A DNA stretch of 64,000 bases from Acetobacteraceae bacterium (GCA_027482245.1 JAIXWG010000042.1:42382-106381), one strand, 5' to 3'; shown: positions 33,774 through 42,779, counted from the stretch's first letter. Notes: generated by a model not told the origin, from the letters alone. A program made the numbers and translations.

Positions 33774-34121
33774 ATGAGCGACTGGCGCCGCCGATCCCAC
33801 CCCGCCTGGATCGCCTTCCTGGTGCATCGCCTGTCGGGGCTGGCCCTCGCCCTGTTCCTGCCGCTGCATTTCTGGGCCCTCGGCCAGGCCATCCAGGGGG
33901 AGGCCGCGCTGGAGGGTTTTCTCCGCTGGTCCGACAACCCGGTGCTGAAGGTGGCGGAGACTGTCCTCGTGATCCTGTTGGCGGCGCATCTGGCCGGCGG
34001 GCTGCGGGTGCTGGCGCTGGAGTTCCTGGGCTGGCGGGCGCAGCAGAAGACGATGGTCGCGGCCTCCGCCGGCATCGCCTTCGCCGCGGGGCTGCTCTTC
34101 CTGCTGAACCTCGGCGCATGA
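33774..34121 (+). CDS. Succinate dehydrogenase cytochrome b-type anchor subunit (SdhC-like)
   Basis: The 115-residue protein shows the SdhC N-terminal motif HPAWIAFLVHRLSGLALALF, where H-R-x-S-G is the quinone/haem-site signature. Two more membrane segments follow (LKVAETVLVILLAAHLAGGL, MVAASAGIAFAAGLLFLL). H18, H32 and the His in LLAAHLAGG are candidate haem ligands. It starts ten bases after the previous anchor gene and overlaps the TauE gene by ATGA. It should form the membrane domain with the preceding subunit. Confidence 0.86.
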   Translation: MSDWRRRSHPAWIAFLVHRLSGLALALFLPLHFWALGQAIQGEAALEGFLRWSDNPVLKVAETVLVILLAAHLAGGLRVLALEFLGWRAQQKTMVAASAGIAFAAGLLFLLNLGA

Positions 34122-34849
34122 CCACGGCGATGCTGGTGATGGTCGCCACCTGCTTCGTGGCGGCCTTCGCCTCGGGAATGGCGGGCTTCGCCTTCAACCT
34201 GATCGCGGCCAGCATCCTGTTCCACTGGCTGCCGCCGCAGCAGACGGCGCCGGTGCTGGTGCTGGGCTCCTTCCTCATCCAGCTCGGCACCATCCGCGCC
34301 GTGCTGCCCGCCATGCGCTGGGCGGTGCTGCGGCCCTATGTCATCGGCGGCGTGCTCGGCACGCCCTTCGGCGTGGTCGTGCTGAAGGTCACGAGTGCCG
34401 AGGCCATCACCGTCGGTATCGGCGCGCTGCTGGTCGTCTATGCCGGCTACACCCTGGCCCGCATCGCGTTGAAGCGCGCGCCGCACGCCTTCACCACGGG
34501 GCCCCTGCCCGATGCCGGCATCGGCTTCGCGGGCGGCGTGCTGGGCGGCATCGGCGGCTTCTCCGGCGCGCTGCCGGCCATGTGGGGGGACCTCAAGGGG
34601 CTGCGGAAGGACGAGGCCCGCGCCATCTTCCAGCCCTTCATCATCGCCATGCAGGCGCTGGCGGCGATCGGGCTTCTCGCCGGTGGCTTCTTCACCGCCG
34701 ACAGCGCCATCATGCTGCTGGCCTGCCTGCCCGCCTTGGCCGCCGGCGCCTGGCTTGGCGTGCGCGCCTATGGCCTGATCCCGGCCGAGGGCTTTCGCCT
34801 CGTGCTGCTGACGCTGCTGCTGCTCTCCGGCCTGTCGCTGGTGATCTGA
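34118..34849 (+). CDS. TauE/SafE-family anion exporter
   Basis: The 243-residue protein has about eight membrane segments in two repeats. TauE/SafE signatures are the N-terminal ASGMAGFAFNLIAASILFHW and the second-repeat FAGGVLGGIGGFSGALPAMW. Family members export sulfite, sulfoacetate and other organosulfonates or small carboxylates. It is translationally coupled between the SdhC-like gene and fumarase alpha, so its substrate should belong to the same pathway. This is the main hint that the operon may handle a sulfonated or unusual C4 acid. Substrate assignment is inference. Confidence 0.9.
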   Translation: MTTAMLVMVATCFVAAFASGMAGFAFNLIAASILFHWLPPQQTAPVLVLGSFLIQLGTIRAVLPAMRWAVLRPYVIGGVLGTPFGVVVLKVTSAEAITVGIGALLVVYAGYTLARIALKRAPHAFTTGPLPDAGIGFAGGVLGGIGGFSGALPAMWGDLKGLRKDEARAIFQPFIIAMQALAAIGLLAGGFFTADSAIMLLACLPALAAGAWLGVRAYGLIPAEGFRLVLLTLLLLSGLSLVI

Positions 34850-34860
34850 GGGAGGAAACG

Positions 34861-35769
34861 ATGACGCTGATGACCAGGCAGGGCGTGGAGCCCTTGCGCA
34901 TCGCGCCGGAGGCGATCGAGGAAGCGGCGAAGCTGCTCTACATCCGCGCCCTCAAGATCCTGCCGGACGACATCAAGGAGGGCTTCTCCCAGCTCGTCTC
35001 GACCGAGACGGACGAGACGGCGCAATCCATCCTGGCGACGATGGTCGAGAATATCGGCGTCGCGGAGCGGACGGAAAACCTGCTCTGCCAGGATACCGGC
35101 ATCCCGATCTTCAACGTCGAGATCGGCCGCAACGTCGAACTCGATGGCTGGGCGCTGAAGCAGGCGATCCGCCGCGGCACGGAACGCGCGACGCGTGAAC
35201 ACCCGCTCCGCAGCTCCGTCGTCCACCCCATCACGCGCCAGAACGAGCATACGAGCTGCGGCGCGCATGTGCCCGTCATCAACCTCGACTTCGTGGAGGA
35301 GGAGCGCGTGCTGCGCCTCGCCATGATCCCGAAGGGGTCGGGCAGCGAGAACGGATCCTTCCTGCAGATGCTGATCCCGGCCGATGGCCTGGCGGGCGTG
35401 AAGCGCTTCGTCATCGATGCCGCGATGAAGGCCGGCGGCAAGGTCTGCCCGCCGACCATCATGGGCATCGGCATCGGCGGCACCAGCGACCTCTGCATGC
35501 ACCTGGCGAAGATCGCGGCGACGCGCCCGCTGGGATCGCGCTGCGCGGATGAGCAGGGCGCGGCGCTGGAGGTCTCGCTGGCCGAGGCGGTGAACAGCCT
35601 CGGCATCGGCCCACAGGGGCTGGGCGGCGACAGCACCGCCTTCGCCGTGCATGTGGAGGTCGCGGCGACCCACATCACGATGAACCCCGTCGCCGTCAAC
35701 ATCCAGTGCCACAGCGCCCGCCGGGCGAGTGCCACCTTCACGCCGGATGGCGTGAGCATCGGGTTCTGA
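34861..35769 (+). CDS. Class I fumarase/tartrate dehydratase-type alpha subunit
   Basis: The 302-residue protein is the N-terminal (alpha) part of a two-subunit iron-sulfur hydro-lyase. Likely [4Fe-4S] ligands are C76 (NLLCQDTGIPIF), C196 (GGKVCPPTIMGIGIGGTSD) and C283 (VNIQCHSARR). It resembles TtdA and two-subunit fumarases. It should add or remove water across a fumarate-like double bond. The beta subunit is not next to it but 1.6 kb downstream, past an unrelated gene. The ATG at 34861 follows GAGGGAGGAAACG. Substrate could be fumarate, tartrate, mesaconate or another analogue. Confidence 0.92.
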   Translation: MTLMTRQGVEPLRIAPEAIEEAAKLLYIRALKILPDDIKEGFSQLVSTETDETAQSILATMVENIGVAERTENLLCQDTGIPIFNVEIGRNVELDGWALKQAIRRGTERATREHPLRSSVVHPITRQNEHTSCGAHVPVINLDFVEEERVLRLAMIPKGSGSENGSFLQMLIPADGLAGVKRFVIDAAMKAGGKVCPPTIMGIGIGGTSDLCMHLAKIAATRPLGSRCADEQGAALEVSLAEAVNSLGIGPQGLGGDSTAFAVHVEVAATHITMNPVAVNIQCHSARRASATFTPDGVSIGF

Positions 35770-35892
35770 GGCAGAGCCTTGGCTGAAACTTCCTTAACTA
35801 CAGCGCCGGTCAGGCTTGATGGACAATCGGAACGTTCATCACCGCGCAGGGATGGACGGTTCGACACCCCCAGCCATGACCGGAGCAGGCCC

Positions 35893-37305
35893 TTGGATCA
35901 TCGACACGGGCAGTCGCGACGTGCTGCCACGCGCCTTTCGCGGCGCAACCTTCTCGCCGTCACCACCGGCATCGCGGCGGGCGTCGCGCTGCCGCCCGCC
36001 CGGGCCGTGGCGCAGGCCGCCGCCTCGGCGGGAATCGCCACGCGGATCGGCACCTCCCTCGGCAGCACCGTCGGCCGGGAGGTCGGGCGCTTCGCCTTCG
36101 GCCAGGTGATGACGGCGATCGGCCTCGACCTGACCGGCGCCGGCGCCATGCAGGCCGCGCTGAACGAGATCATGAACGAGCTTCACGTCCTGCAGGAGAA
36201 GGTGGACCGCTTGCAGCGGACGCTGGAGGAAGGGCTGGGCGAGTTGCGCTATGCCGCGGCGCTGGAGCCCGTGCTGGGCCTGATCGCGCGCAACGACACC
36301 ATCCAGCGCCATACCGATGTGCTGCTCGACATCGCGCCCAATGCCTCCCACAGCGCCGAGGAGCGGGCCAGGCGGCTGGCGGAGGCCGAACGGCAGAAGC
36401 GGCTGATCTTCGACGACATGACGCCGGACTACCTGGATGGCCCGACGCGCTGGGACAATGCGCTGCGCGGGCTTCGCGGCCAGCTGGGCCTGATCCAGAG
36501 TTGGAGCCGCATGGTCGCGACGAAAAGCGGCTGGTCCTTCGGTGCGGCGGATGCGGCGAAGATCCAGGAACACTGGGACTTCCTGGATGCGCAGCAGGCG
36601 CTGAACGTCAGCTACGTCGTGGACTACTACATGGCGCACGGGTTGACGACGCAGGCGCGCACCACGCTGGCGCAGTGGTACCGCAACCGCGCGGCGCAGC
36701 TGTCGATGCTGCGCGGGACGGTCACGCGGCAGGATGAGATGCCTCGCGCGGCGCTCGATGGCGGCGGCACGATGCTCACGAAGCTCCGCTACCTGCCGGC
36801 GAACACGCTGATCGACAAGGGCAAGCGCATCATGCACTACCTCACGGTCAGTGAGCGCGTGCAGCAGACCGTGCTGGTGAATGCGGGGGCGCCGGCCGTG
36901 GAAGCCAGGCGGCGCCTTACCATTGAGACAGGACTTCCGACCAAGCCGCCGGAGTATGTGGGCGATGGCGGCGACGCGTCCTGGGTTGGGACCTGGACGC
37001 AGCCGGATGAATGGCGCCTGGTCGGTGCCCAGGAATTCGCCGACATCGCCAATACCTATAACGGCTTCGTCTTACGGGGCGGACCCGACCGCTTCCATGA
37101 CGCGCTGGTGTCCGGCGGCTTCCGGTTCCAGCACGATGCTCCCTTTCGCGTCTGGGTTGCCGATACGCGGCCCTGGGGGTCGAGCCACCGCCACAACGCG
37201 TTCCTGGAAGCCGACCGCTGGTGGTATCCGGCCCAGGAGCTGACTGATTCCGCCGGCCTCCAATTCTGCCGGACGCTGCCGGCGGAGGAGACCTACTGGT
37301 ACTGA
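35893..37305 (+). CDS. Unrecognised Tat-type secreted protein inserted between fumarase subunits
   Basis: I do not recognise a family. From the TTG at 35893 (GGAG seven bases upstream) the protein is about 470 residues; a TTG at 35779 without clear ribosome-binding site would give 508. The N-terminus has a twin-arginine motif (LSRRNLLAVTTGIAAGVALP) and a likely cleavage near AVAQAAA. A long helical part follows, with a coiled-coil stretch MNELHVLQEKVDRLQRTLEE. The C-terminal third is rich in Trp, Tyr and Phe (WVGTWTQPDEWRLVGAQEF, FRVWVADTRPWGSSHRH). It has more AT-rich codons than its neighbours. A periplasmic role is inferred from the signal only. Confidence 0.6.
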   Translation: MDHRHGQSRRAATRLSRRNLLAVTTGIAAGVALPPARAVAQAAASAGIATRIGTSLGSTVGREVGRFAFGQVMTAIGLDLTGAGAMQAALNEIMNELHVLQEKVDRLQRTLEEGLGELRYAAALEPVLGLIARNDTIQRHTDVLLDIAPNASHSAEERARRLAEAERQKRLIFDDMTPDYLDGPTRWDNALRGLRGQLGLIQSWSRMVATKSGWSFGAADAAKIQEHWDFLDAQQALNVSYVVDYYMAHGLTTQARTTLAQWYRNRAAQLSMLRGTVTRQDEMPRAALDGGGTMLTKLRYLPANTLIDKGKRIMHYLTVSERVQQTVLVNAGAPAVEARRRLTIETGLPTKPPEYVGDGGDASWVGTWTQPDEWRLVGAQEFADIANTYNGFVLRGGPDRFHDALVSGGFRFQHDAPFRVWVADTRPWGSSHRHNAFLEADRWWYPAQELTDSAGLQFCRTLPAEETYWY

Positions 37306-37389
37306 CGCCGCGGCCGCGACGGCGGCTGCGGAGGTCCAACGAGACATGGAGCGCGGCGCTGTCGGCCGCGCTCCTGGGGGAGACGCATC

Positions 37390-37998
37390 GTGGCCCATCA
37401 CACCCTGCACATGCCGTGCACCGAGGCCGATATCCGGAAGCTCCGGGTCGGTGATCATGTCACGCTGCAGGACACGCTGTTCGGCATCCGCGATGCCACG
37501 CAGATCCACATGTTCGACCATGGCCGCCGCACGCGCTTCGACCTGCGCGGCCATGCCGTGATCCACACCGCGCCCAATGTCCGCAAGGTGGACAAGCGCG
37601 GCACCAATGACAGCGGCTACGAGGCCGTCTGCATCGGCACCACCACCAGCGACCGCATGGAACGCTTCACCCGCCCGCTGATGGAGCGCGAGGGCGTTCG
37701 GATCATCATCGGCAAGGGCGGGCTGCGCGACGATTCGGCGAAGGCCTTCGCGGGCCTCGGCGGGGTCTACCTCGCCATCATCGGCGGCACCGCGGCGCTG
37801 GAGACGACCTGGATCGAGGCGATCGAGGATGTGGACCTCGACGACCTCAACCCGGAGAGCCTGTGGCGATTCCGCATCCGTGACTTCGGCCCCCTGCTGG
37901 TGGCCATGGACAGCCATGGCGGAAGCCTGTTCGCTGAGGTGCAGCGGAAGGTGCAGGACCGTCGCGCCGCCGCGCTCGCGAAACTGGGGGTAGCATGA
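37390..37998 (+). CDS. Class I fumarase/tartrate dehydratase-type beta subunit
   Basis: The 202-residue protein is the C-terminal (beta) partner: LRVGDHVTLQDTLFGIRDAT, AVIHTAPNVRKVDKRGTNDS, TTSDRMERFTRPLMEREGVR, and the GKGGLRDDSAKAFAGLGGVY and IIGGTAALETTWIEAIEDVD segments. It supplies the substrate-binding swivelling domain to the iron-sulfur alpha subunit. The GTG at 37390 follows GGGGGAGACGCATC. It is separated from alpha by the Tat-type gene, but its 3' end overlaps a 50-codon frame by ATGA. Confidence 0.92.
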   Translation: MAHHTLHMPCTEADIRKLRVGDHVTLQDTLFGIRDATQIHMFDHGRRTRFDLRGHAVIHTAPNVRKVDKRGTNDSGYEAVCIGTTTSDRMERFTRPLMEREGVRIIIGKGGLRDDSAKAFAGLGGVYLAIIGGTAALETTWIEAIEDVDLDDLNPESLWRFRIRDFGPLLVAMDSHGGSLFAEVQRKVQDRRAAALAKLGVA

Positions 37999-38147
37999 TC
38001 GCCATCGTTGTCGTCGCCGTGGGTGTCCTGGTCGCCGTGCTCGTCGGCGCGTCCGGCAGCAACGGCCAGTCGTTGCCCCAGAACCCGCCGACGACGCAGG
38101 AAGACTGCGGCTGCGGCGTGCCGTCGTCACCGAGAGGGCCGCGATGA
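37995..38147 (+). CDS. 50-residue membrane peptide with a Cys-rich tail
   Basis: This short frame starts with ATG overlapping the fumarase beta stop (ATGA) and ends with TGA overlapping the flavoprotein start (ATGA), so it is coupled on both sides. Residues 2-20 are a hydrophobic helix (IAIVVVAVGVLVAVLVGAS). A polar tail follows, ending in DCGCGVPSSPRGPR with a C-G-C pair. It may be a small subunit, chaperone or metal-handling peptide for the iron-sulfur or flavoprotein complex. I know no family. The double overlap argues against chance; short length keeps confidence moderate. Confidence 0.6.
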   Translation: MIAIVVVAVGVLVAVLVGASGSNGQSLPQNPPTTQEDCGCGVPSSPRGPR

Positions 38148-39880
38148 CGCGCATCCGCCACCACACCACCGACATCCTCGTCCTCGGCTCCGGCGGCGCC
38201 GGGCTGCTGGGCGCGCTGCACGCCAAGGCGGGGGCACCGGACCTCAAGGTCACCGTCGCGGTGAAGGGGCTGCTCGGCAAGTCGGGCTGCACCCGCATGG
38301 TCCAGGGCGGCTACAACGTCGCCCTCGCCGCCGCCGATTCCGCCGAGCGCCATTTCATGGACACGCTGGATGGCGGCAAGTGGCTGAATGACCAGGATTT
38401 GGCCTGGACGCTCGTCACCGTCGCGCAGCAGCGGATCCGGGAGCTGGAGAATCGCTGGGGCTGTTTCTTCGACCGCAACCCGGACGGCACGATCCACCAG
38501 AAGGCCTTCGCCGGGCAGACCTTCGACCGCACCGTCCACAAGGGCGATCTGACCGGCATCGAGATCATCAACCGCCTGGCCGAGCAGAGCTGGGCCCGGG
38601 GCATCGAGCGGCTGGAGTAGCACCGCGCCCTCGCCCTCATACCATCGCGCGACGGCGCGCGCATCAGCGCCGTGCTGCTGATCGACATCCGCAGTGGCGA
38701 GTACGTGCTCGTGAAAGCCAAGGCCGTGCTGCTCGGCACCGGCGGCGGGCCGACGATGTACACCTACCACACCCCTTCCGGCGACAAATCCTGCGACGGC
38801 ATGGCGATGGCGCTGCGCCTCGGCCTGAAGCTGCGCGACATGGAGATGGTGCAGTTCCACCCGACCGGCGTGCTCGCCGGGCCGGGGACGCGCATGACCG
38901 GCACGATCATCGAGGAAGGGCTGCGCGGCTCCGGCGGCTTCCTCCTCGGCGGCGACGGTAACCGCTTCATGCACAAGTACGATCCGCGGAACGAACGCGC
39001 GACGCGCGACATCGTGTCGCGGGCGATGTACCGGGAGATGCTGGCCGGGAACACGAACGAGCATGGCGGGCTTTACATCGCCATGGCGCATCTCGGCCCC
39101 GATCGCGTGCGGCGCGAGTTCAAGGGTATGGTGGAACGCTGCGCCGATATGGGCTTCGACCTGGCCGGCGGGCAGGTCCCCGTCGTGCCGACGGCGCATT
39201 ACATGATGGGCGGCGTCGTCTTCCGCCCTGATGGCAGCACGGACCTCCCGGGCCTCTTCGCCGCCGGCGAGGATACGGGCGGCGTGCATGGCGCGAACCG
39301 GCTGGGTGGCAACGGCGTCGCCAACTCCACCGTCTTCGGCGGCATCGCGGGCGACAGCATGGCGCGCTGGGTGCCGCGCCATGGCGCCTTGGAGGACCCC
39401 TGCCCCGCCGCGCTCGACGCCGCCATGGCGCTGGCCGAGGCGCCCTTCGCCAGGCCCGCCCGCAGCCTGACGCCGATCCGCGACACGCTGCACAAGCTGA
39501 TGTGGGACAAGGCCGGCATCCTGCGGGACGAGGCGGGGCTGGCGGAGGCTGCCAGCGGCCTCGATGCGCTGGAGGGCGAGCTGAGTGCCACCGGCATCGC
39601 CGACGGCGCGCGGGGCTTCGACCTGGCCTGGCAGGAATGGCTGAACCTCCGCTCGCTCCTGCTGGTCAGCCGCGCCATCGTCACGGCGGCGCAGGCCCGG
39701 CGGGAAAGCCGCGGCGCCCATTTCCGGGAGGATTTCCCGCAGACGGACAGCGACAGCGCCGGCCTCAGCGCCACCATCACGACGCTCGGCGCGGATGGCC
39801 GTATCGAGCTGGGCTGGCAGCCGGTTTCCTTCAGCCGGATCAGGCCCGGGGAGAGCCTGCTGCCCGCCGCCGCCGAATAG
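38144..39880 (+). pseudogene. SDH/fumarate reductase-type flavoprotein subunit, interrupted by an in-frame amber codon
   Basis: A continuous frame of 579 codons encodes an SdhA/FrdA-like flavoprotein, except for a TAG at 38618-38620 (codon 159). FAD motif LVLGSGGAGLLGALHAKA, KSGCTRMVQGGYNVALAA, HPTGVL and DPRNERATRDIVSRAMYREM are present. So are HYMMGGVVF and GVHGANRLGGNGVANSTVFG. Downstream of TAG the frame goes on as HRALALIPSRDGARISAVLL, the expected family sequence. The His that binds FAD covalently in SdhA/FrdA is absent (S-G-C-T-R instead of S-H-T). A G-to-T change in a Glu codon would explain the stop. It is either a pseudogene, a sequencing error, or readthrough. Confidence 0.85.
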
Positions 39881-39971
39881 TCATGCGGCGCGCGGCAACC
39901 GCCGCCCCGCCCGGCCCGTTCCTCTGCCACGGCCGCCCCGTCGGGCGGCACGAGCATGAGGAATTGAAGCC

Positions 39972-40532
39972 ATGGACCCCATTTCCAAGCTGATGATCGA
40001 CCAGCTCAAGGACGCCTACAGCGCCGAACGCCAGGCGCTGCGGGCCATGCCGAAGATGATGAAGAACGTGACGCATCCCGCGCTCAAGGAATGCATCCAG
40101 ATGCACATGGAGCAGACCGAGGGCCAGGTGGAGCGCATCGAGCAGGCGCTCGAGATGGTCGGCGGCAAGCCCGGCCGGAAGGTGTGCGAGGCGATGCGCG
40201 GCCTGGTCGAGGAAGCGACGCATGAGATGGAGGAGAATGACCGGGGCGAGATGATGGACGTCCTCATCATCGCCGCGGCGCAGCGGATCGAGCATTACGA
40301 GATCGCCGCCTATGGCACGATGGTCACGCTCGCCAAGGCCGCCGGCCAGACGCAGTTGGCCGAGCTTCTCGCCCAGACCCTGGCCGAGGAGAAGGAGACC
40401 GACCAGAAGCTGACCGAGGTCGCGGAATCCGAGGTGAACCCCGCCTTCATCCGCATGGCCCAGGGTGGCGAGCAGGAGGAGGAATCGGCGAACGAGAACC
40501 GCCGTGGCGGGGCTCGCCGCAAGGCTTCCTGA
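39972..40532 (+). CDS. DUF892/YciF-type ferritin-like protein
   Basis: The 186-residue protein is a four-helix ferritin-like bundle of the YciE/YciF (DUF892) family: LMIDQLKDAYSAERQALRAM, HPALKECIQMHMEQTEGQVE, and IAAAQRIEHYEIAAYGTMVT. Glu and His residues in these helices (E..ERQ, HMEQTEGQ, EHYE) are the likely di-iron ligands. It is cytoplasmic and stress-associated in other bacteria. The ATG at 39972 has GAGGAATTG upstream. The tail is a charged extension (EEESANENRRGGARRKAS). A GC-rich hairpin follows. Confidence 0.9.
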   Translation: MDPISKLMIDQLKDAYSAERQALRAMPKMMKNVTHPALKECIQMHMEQTEGQVERIEQALEMVGGKPGRKVCEAMRGLVEEATHEMEENDRGEMMDVLIIAAAQRIEHYEIAAYGTMVTLAKAAGQTQLAELLAQTLAEEKETDQKLTEVAESEVNPAFIRMAQGGEQEEESANENRRGGARRKAS

Positions 40533-40543
40533 CGCCCTGAGAC

Positions 40544-40572
40544 CCCCGCCGGGCGCGCGCCCGGCGGGCCTT
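40544..40572 (+). terminator. Palindromic hairpin after the YciF-like gene
   Basis: CCCGCCGGGCG and CGCCCGGCGGG form a near-continuous palindrome (40544-40567) followed by CCTTCC, 12 bases after the stop codon. Confidence 0.6.
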
Positions 40573-40671
40573 CCGCCATGAAGTTGCGCGCCGTTTACGG
40601 TCTGGCGTCGTTTCCCCGGCATGATGGTGGGCCCGCGACTTGTGCAGGCAGCCCATCAGGAAGGGGGTTCG

Positions 40672-42651
40672 ATGTTCAGATCCGTTCGCTGGCGCATTGC
40701 CATGGCCACCGCCGGCGTTGGCATGCTGGTGTCCATCGCCTTCGGCATCACGGTCGCGATGCGCGACCAGGCCGCCAGCCGGGACATGGTCTCCCGCACG
40801 CTCAGCAGCGGGCTCGATGCCTTCCATGACGCCGTCGATGTGGAATTGCGGGCCAGCGCGGCGGTGGCCGAAAGCCTGGCCGCCCTGCCGGTTGTTCGGC
40901 AGGCGACGGCCACCGGCGACCGCGCCACGCTGCTGGCCCTGTTGCGCGATGCCGACGTCGCCGCCCAGGCGCGCAACCAGCGCCTCAACATCCATCGCGC
41001 CCCCGGCACCGCCTTCGTGCGAGTCTGGCGGCCGGAACAGTTCGGCGACGACATCCGCGCGCGGCGCACGACGGTGGTGCAGGCGCTCGCCTCCGGCCGC
41101 ACGGTCAGCGGGATCGAGACCGGCGTGCAGCCCAACGATGTCAGCCTGTTCAGCACCGCTCCCATCCGCCATGACGGGCAGGTCATCGGCGTGGTCGATG
41201 TCGCGGGCTCGCTCAATGTGGACCGGCTGAAGCGCATCGGCAGCGATCTGGGGCTGGACCTCACCGTGCTCCGCGCCGTGGACCAGCGGCTGGTCACCGT
41301 CGCCTCCACCCTGGCCGACCAGCCGCCCCAGGCCGAGGCCACGCCGCTGCGCGCGACCGCGCTGTCCGGCGGCATCGGCAGCGACAGCGCCACGCGGGGC
41401 GGCCGCACCATCTCCGTGCTCGTCGCGCCGCTGCGTGATGCGCAGGACCGCATCATCGGCCTGGTGGAGATCACCTATGACCTCTCCACCGTCCTGGCGG
41501 AGCGCCAGCAGGCGCTGTTGATGGTGGGCCTGGTCGCCGCGCTGCTCGTCCTGCTGTCCGGCGCCGCCGGGCTGCTGGTGGCGCGCGGCCTGTCGGGGCC
41601 GGTGCTGCGGCTGACCGCGGCCATGCAGAAGCTGGCCGGTGGCGACCGCGCCAGCGCCATCCCCGGCACCGATCGCGGCGACGAGATCGGTGCCATGGCC
41701 CGCACGGTGGAGGTCTTCCGCGAGGGGCTGGAGGAGGCGGAGCGCCTGCGCGGCGAACAGCGCCAGGCCGCCGCGCAGATCGAGGCCGCGCGCCGGTCCA
41801 CGCTGCTTGGCGTCGCGACGGAGCTGGAATCGCAGTTCGGCGTGGTGGCGGAAGCGCTGGGCCGCGCCGCCGGCGGGCTGCAGGGCGCGGCCGGGGAGAT
41901 GAACGACGCCGCGTCCGGCGCCGCGAGGGAAGCCGAGACCGCCGCCAGCGCCGCCACCGCGACCGCCGGCAATGTCGGCACCGTCGCCGCCGCGACCGAG
42001 GAGCTCTCCGCCAGCATCGCGGAGATCACCCGCCGCGCGACGGAAGCCGCGCGCGTGACGGTGCAGGCCGCCGGCCAGTCCCGCGATGGCGGCGCCGCGA
42101 CCCGCGGCCTGGCCGATGCGGCGGAGCGGATCGGGGAGGTGGTGCGCCTGATCAACGGCATCGCCGGGCAGACCAACCTCCTCGCCCTCAACGCCACGAT
42201 CGAGGCCGCGCGGGCCGGCGAGGCCGGCAAGGGCTTCGCCGTCGTGGCGCAGGAAGTGAAGGCGCTGGCCAGCCAGACCGCCAAGGCGACGGAGGAGATC
42301 GGCGCCCAGATCGCCGCCATGCGGGACGCCGCCACGACGGTGGTCGATGCCGTCGGCGCCATCGGCGGCACCATCGCGTCGCTGGAGGAGATCACCGCCG
42401 GCATCGCCAGCGCCGTCCAGCAACAGGGCTCCGCGACGCAGGAGATCGCCCGCGCGGTCAGCGAGGCCGCTGGCGGGACGGACACCGTCTCCCTCGCCGC
42501 CGGGGAAGTGTCGAAGCGGGTGCAGACCACGCGCGCCGGCGCCGCGGGGCTGCGCGCCGTGGCCGACGACATCGCGGGCCATGGCGGCGCGCTGCAGCGC
42601 GGCCTGGTGGAGGTGGTGCAGAAGCTGCGGCAGCAGGCGGAGGCCGCCTAG
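40672..42651 (+). CDS. Methyl-accepting chemotaxis protein with a periplasmic sensor domain
   Basis: The 659-residue chemoreceptor has TM1 at about residues 8-28 and a periplasmic sensor of ~250 residues with [24 protein letters not shown] Cache folding ([39 protein letters not shown]). TM2 is near 283-304, a HAMP follows, then the signalling domain. The tip near residue 490 is [20 protein letters not shown] and [20 protein letters not shown]. It should control CheA in response to an extracellular ligand. AAGGGGGTTCG precedes the ATG at 40672. No che genes are adjacent. Confidence 0.94.
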   Translation: MFRSVRWRIAMATAGVGMLVSIAFGITVAMRDQAASRDMVSRTLSSGLDAFHDAVDVELRASAAVAESLAALPVVRQATATGDRATLLALLRDADVAAQARNQRLNIHRAPGTAFVRVWRPEQFGDDIRARRTTVVQALASGRTVSGIETGVQPNDVSLFSTAPIRHDGQVIGVVDVAGSLNVDRLKRIGSDLGLDLTVLRAVDQRLVTVASTLADQPPQAEATPLRATALSGGIGSDSATRGGRTISVLVAPLRDAQDRIIGLVEITYDLSTVLAERQQALLMVGLVAALLVLLSGAAGLLVARGLSGPVLRLTAAMQKLAGGDRASAIPGTDRGDEIGAMARTVEVFREGLEEAERLRGEQRQAAAQIEAARRSTLLGVATELESQFGVVAEALGRAAGGLQGAAGEMNDAASGAAREAETAASAATATAGNVGTVAAATEELSASIAEITRRATEAARVTVQAAGQSRDGGAATRGLADAAERIGEVVRLINGIAGQTNLLALNATIEAARAGEAGKGFAVVAQEVKALASQTAKATEEIGAQIAAMRDAATTVVDAVGAIGGTIASLEEITAGIASAVQQQGSATQEIARAVSEAAGGTDTVSLAAGEVSKRVQTTRAGAAGLRAVADDIAGHGGALQRGLVEVVQKLRQQAEAA

Positions 42652-42659
42652 CTGTCATC

Positions 42660-42683
42660 GCCCGGCGCTTGACAGCGCCGGGC
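42660..42683 (+). terminator. Hairpin after the chemoreceptor gene
   Basis: GCCCGGCGC-TTGACA-GCGCCGGGC is a perfect 9-bp stem with a 6-nt loop, nine bases past the stop. There is no T-run. Confidence 0.55.
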
Positions 42684-42697
42684 ACACTTCCGCAAAT

Positions 42698-42740
42698 CTG
42701 ACGCCACAGGGGCCACCGCGATCGCCCCGTGAGGCGTCAG
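42698..42740 (+). promoter_or_regulatory. Long hairpin in the leader of the chromate-resistance operon
   Basis: CTGACGCC (42698-42705) pairs with GGCGTCAG (42733-42740), and the inner GGGGC pairs with GCCCC, separated from the outer stem by a small internal loop. It ends 39 bases before the rhodanese-ChrB start. It could be an operator for a chromate-sensing regulator or an RNA leader structure. Confidence 0.45.
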
Positions 42741-42779
42741 CCCAAGCATCGCGTCCACTCATCCCCCGGATGGACGCCC

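Noticed and set aside
38618..38620. TAG read as pyrrolysine
   Set aside because: Pyrrolysine use is not known in such bacteria and no tRNA-Pyl or PylS gene is visible. A point mutation or sequencing error is simpler.
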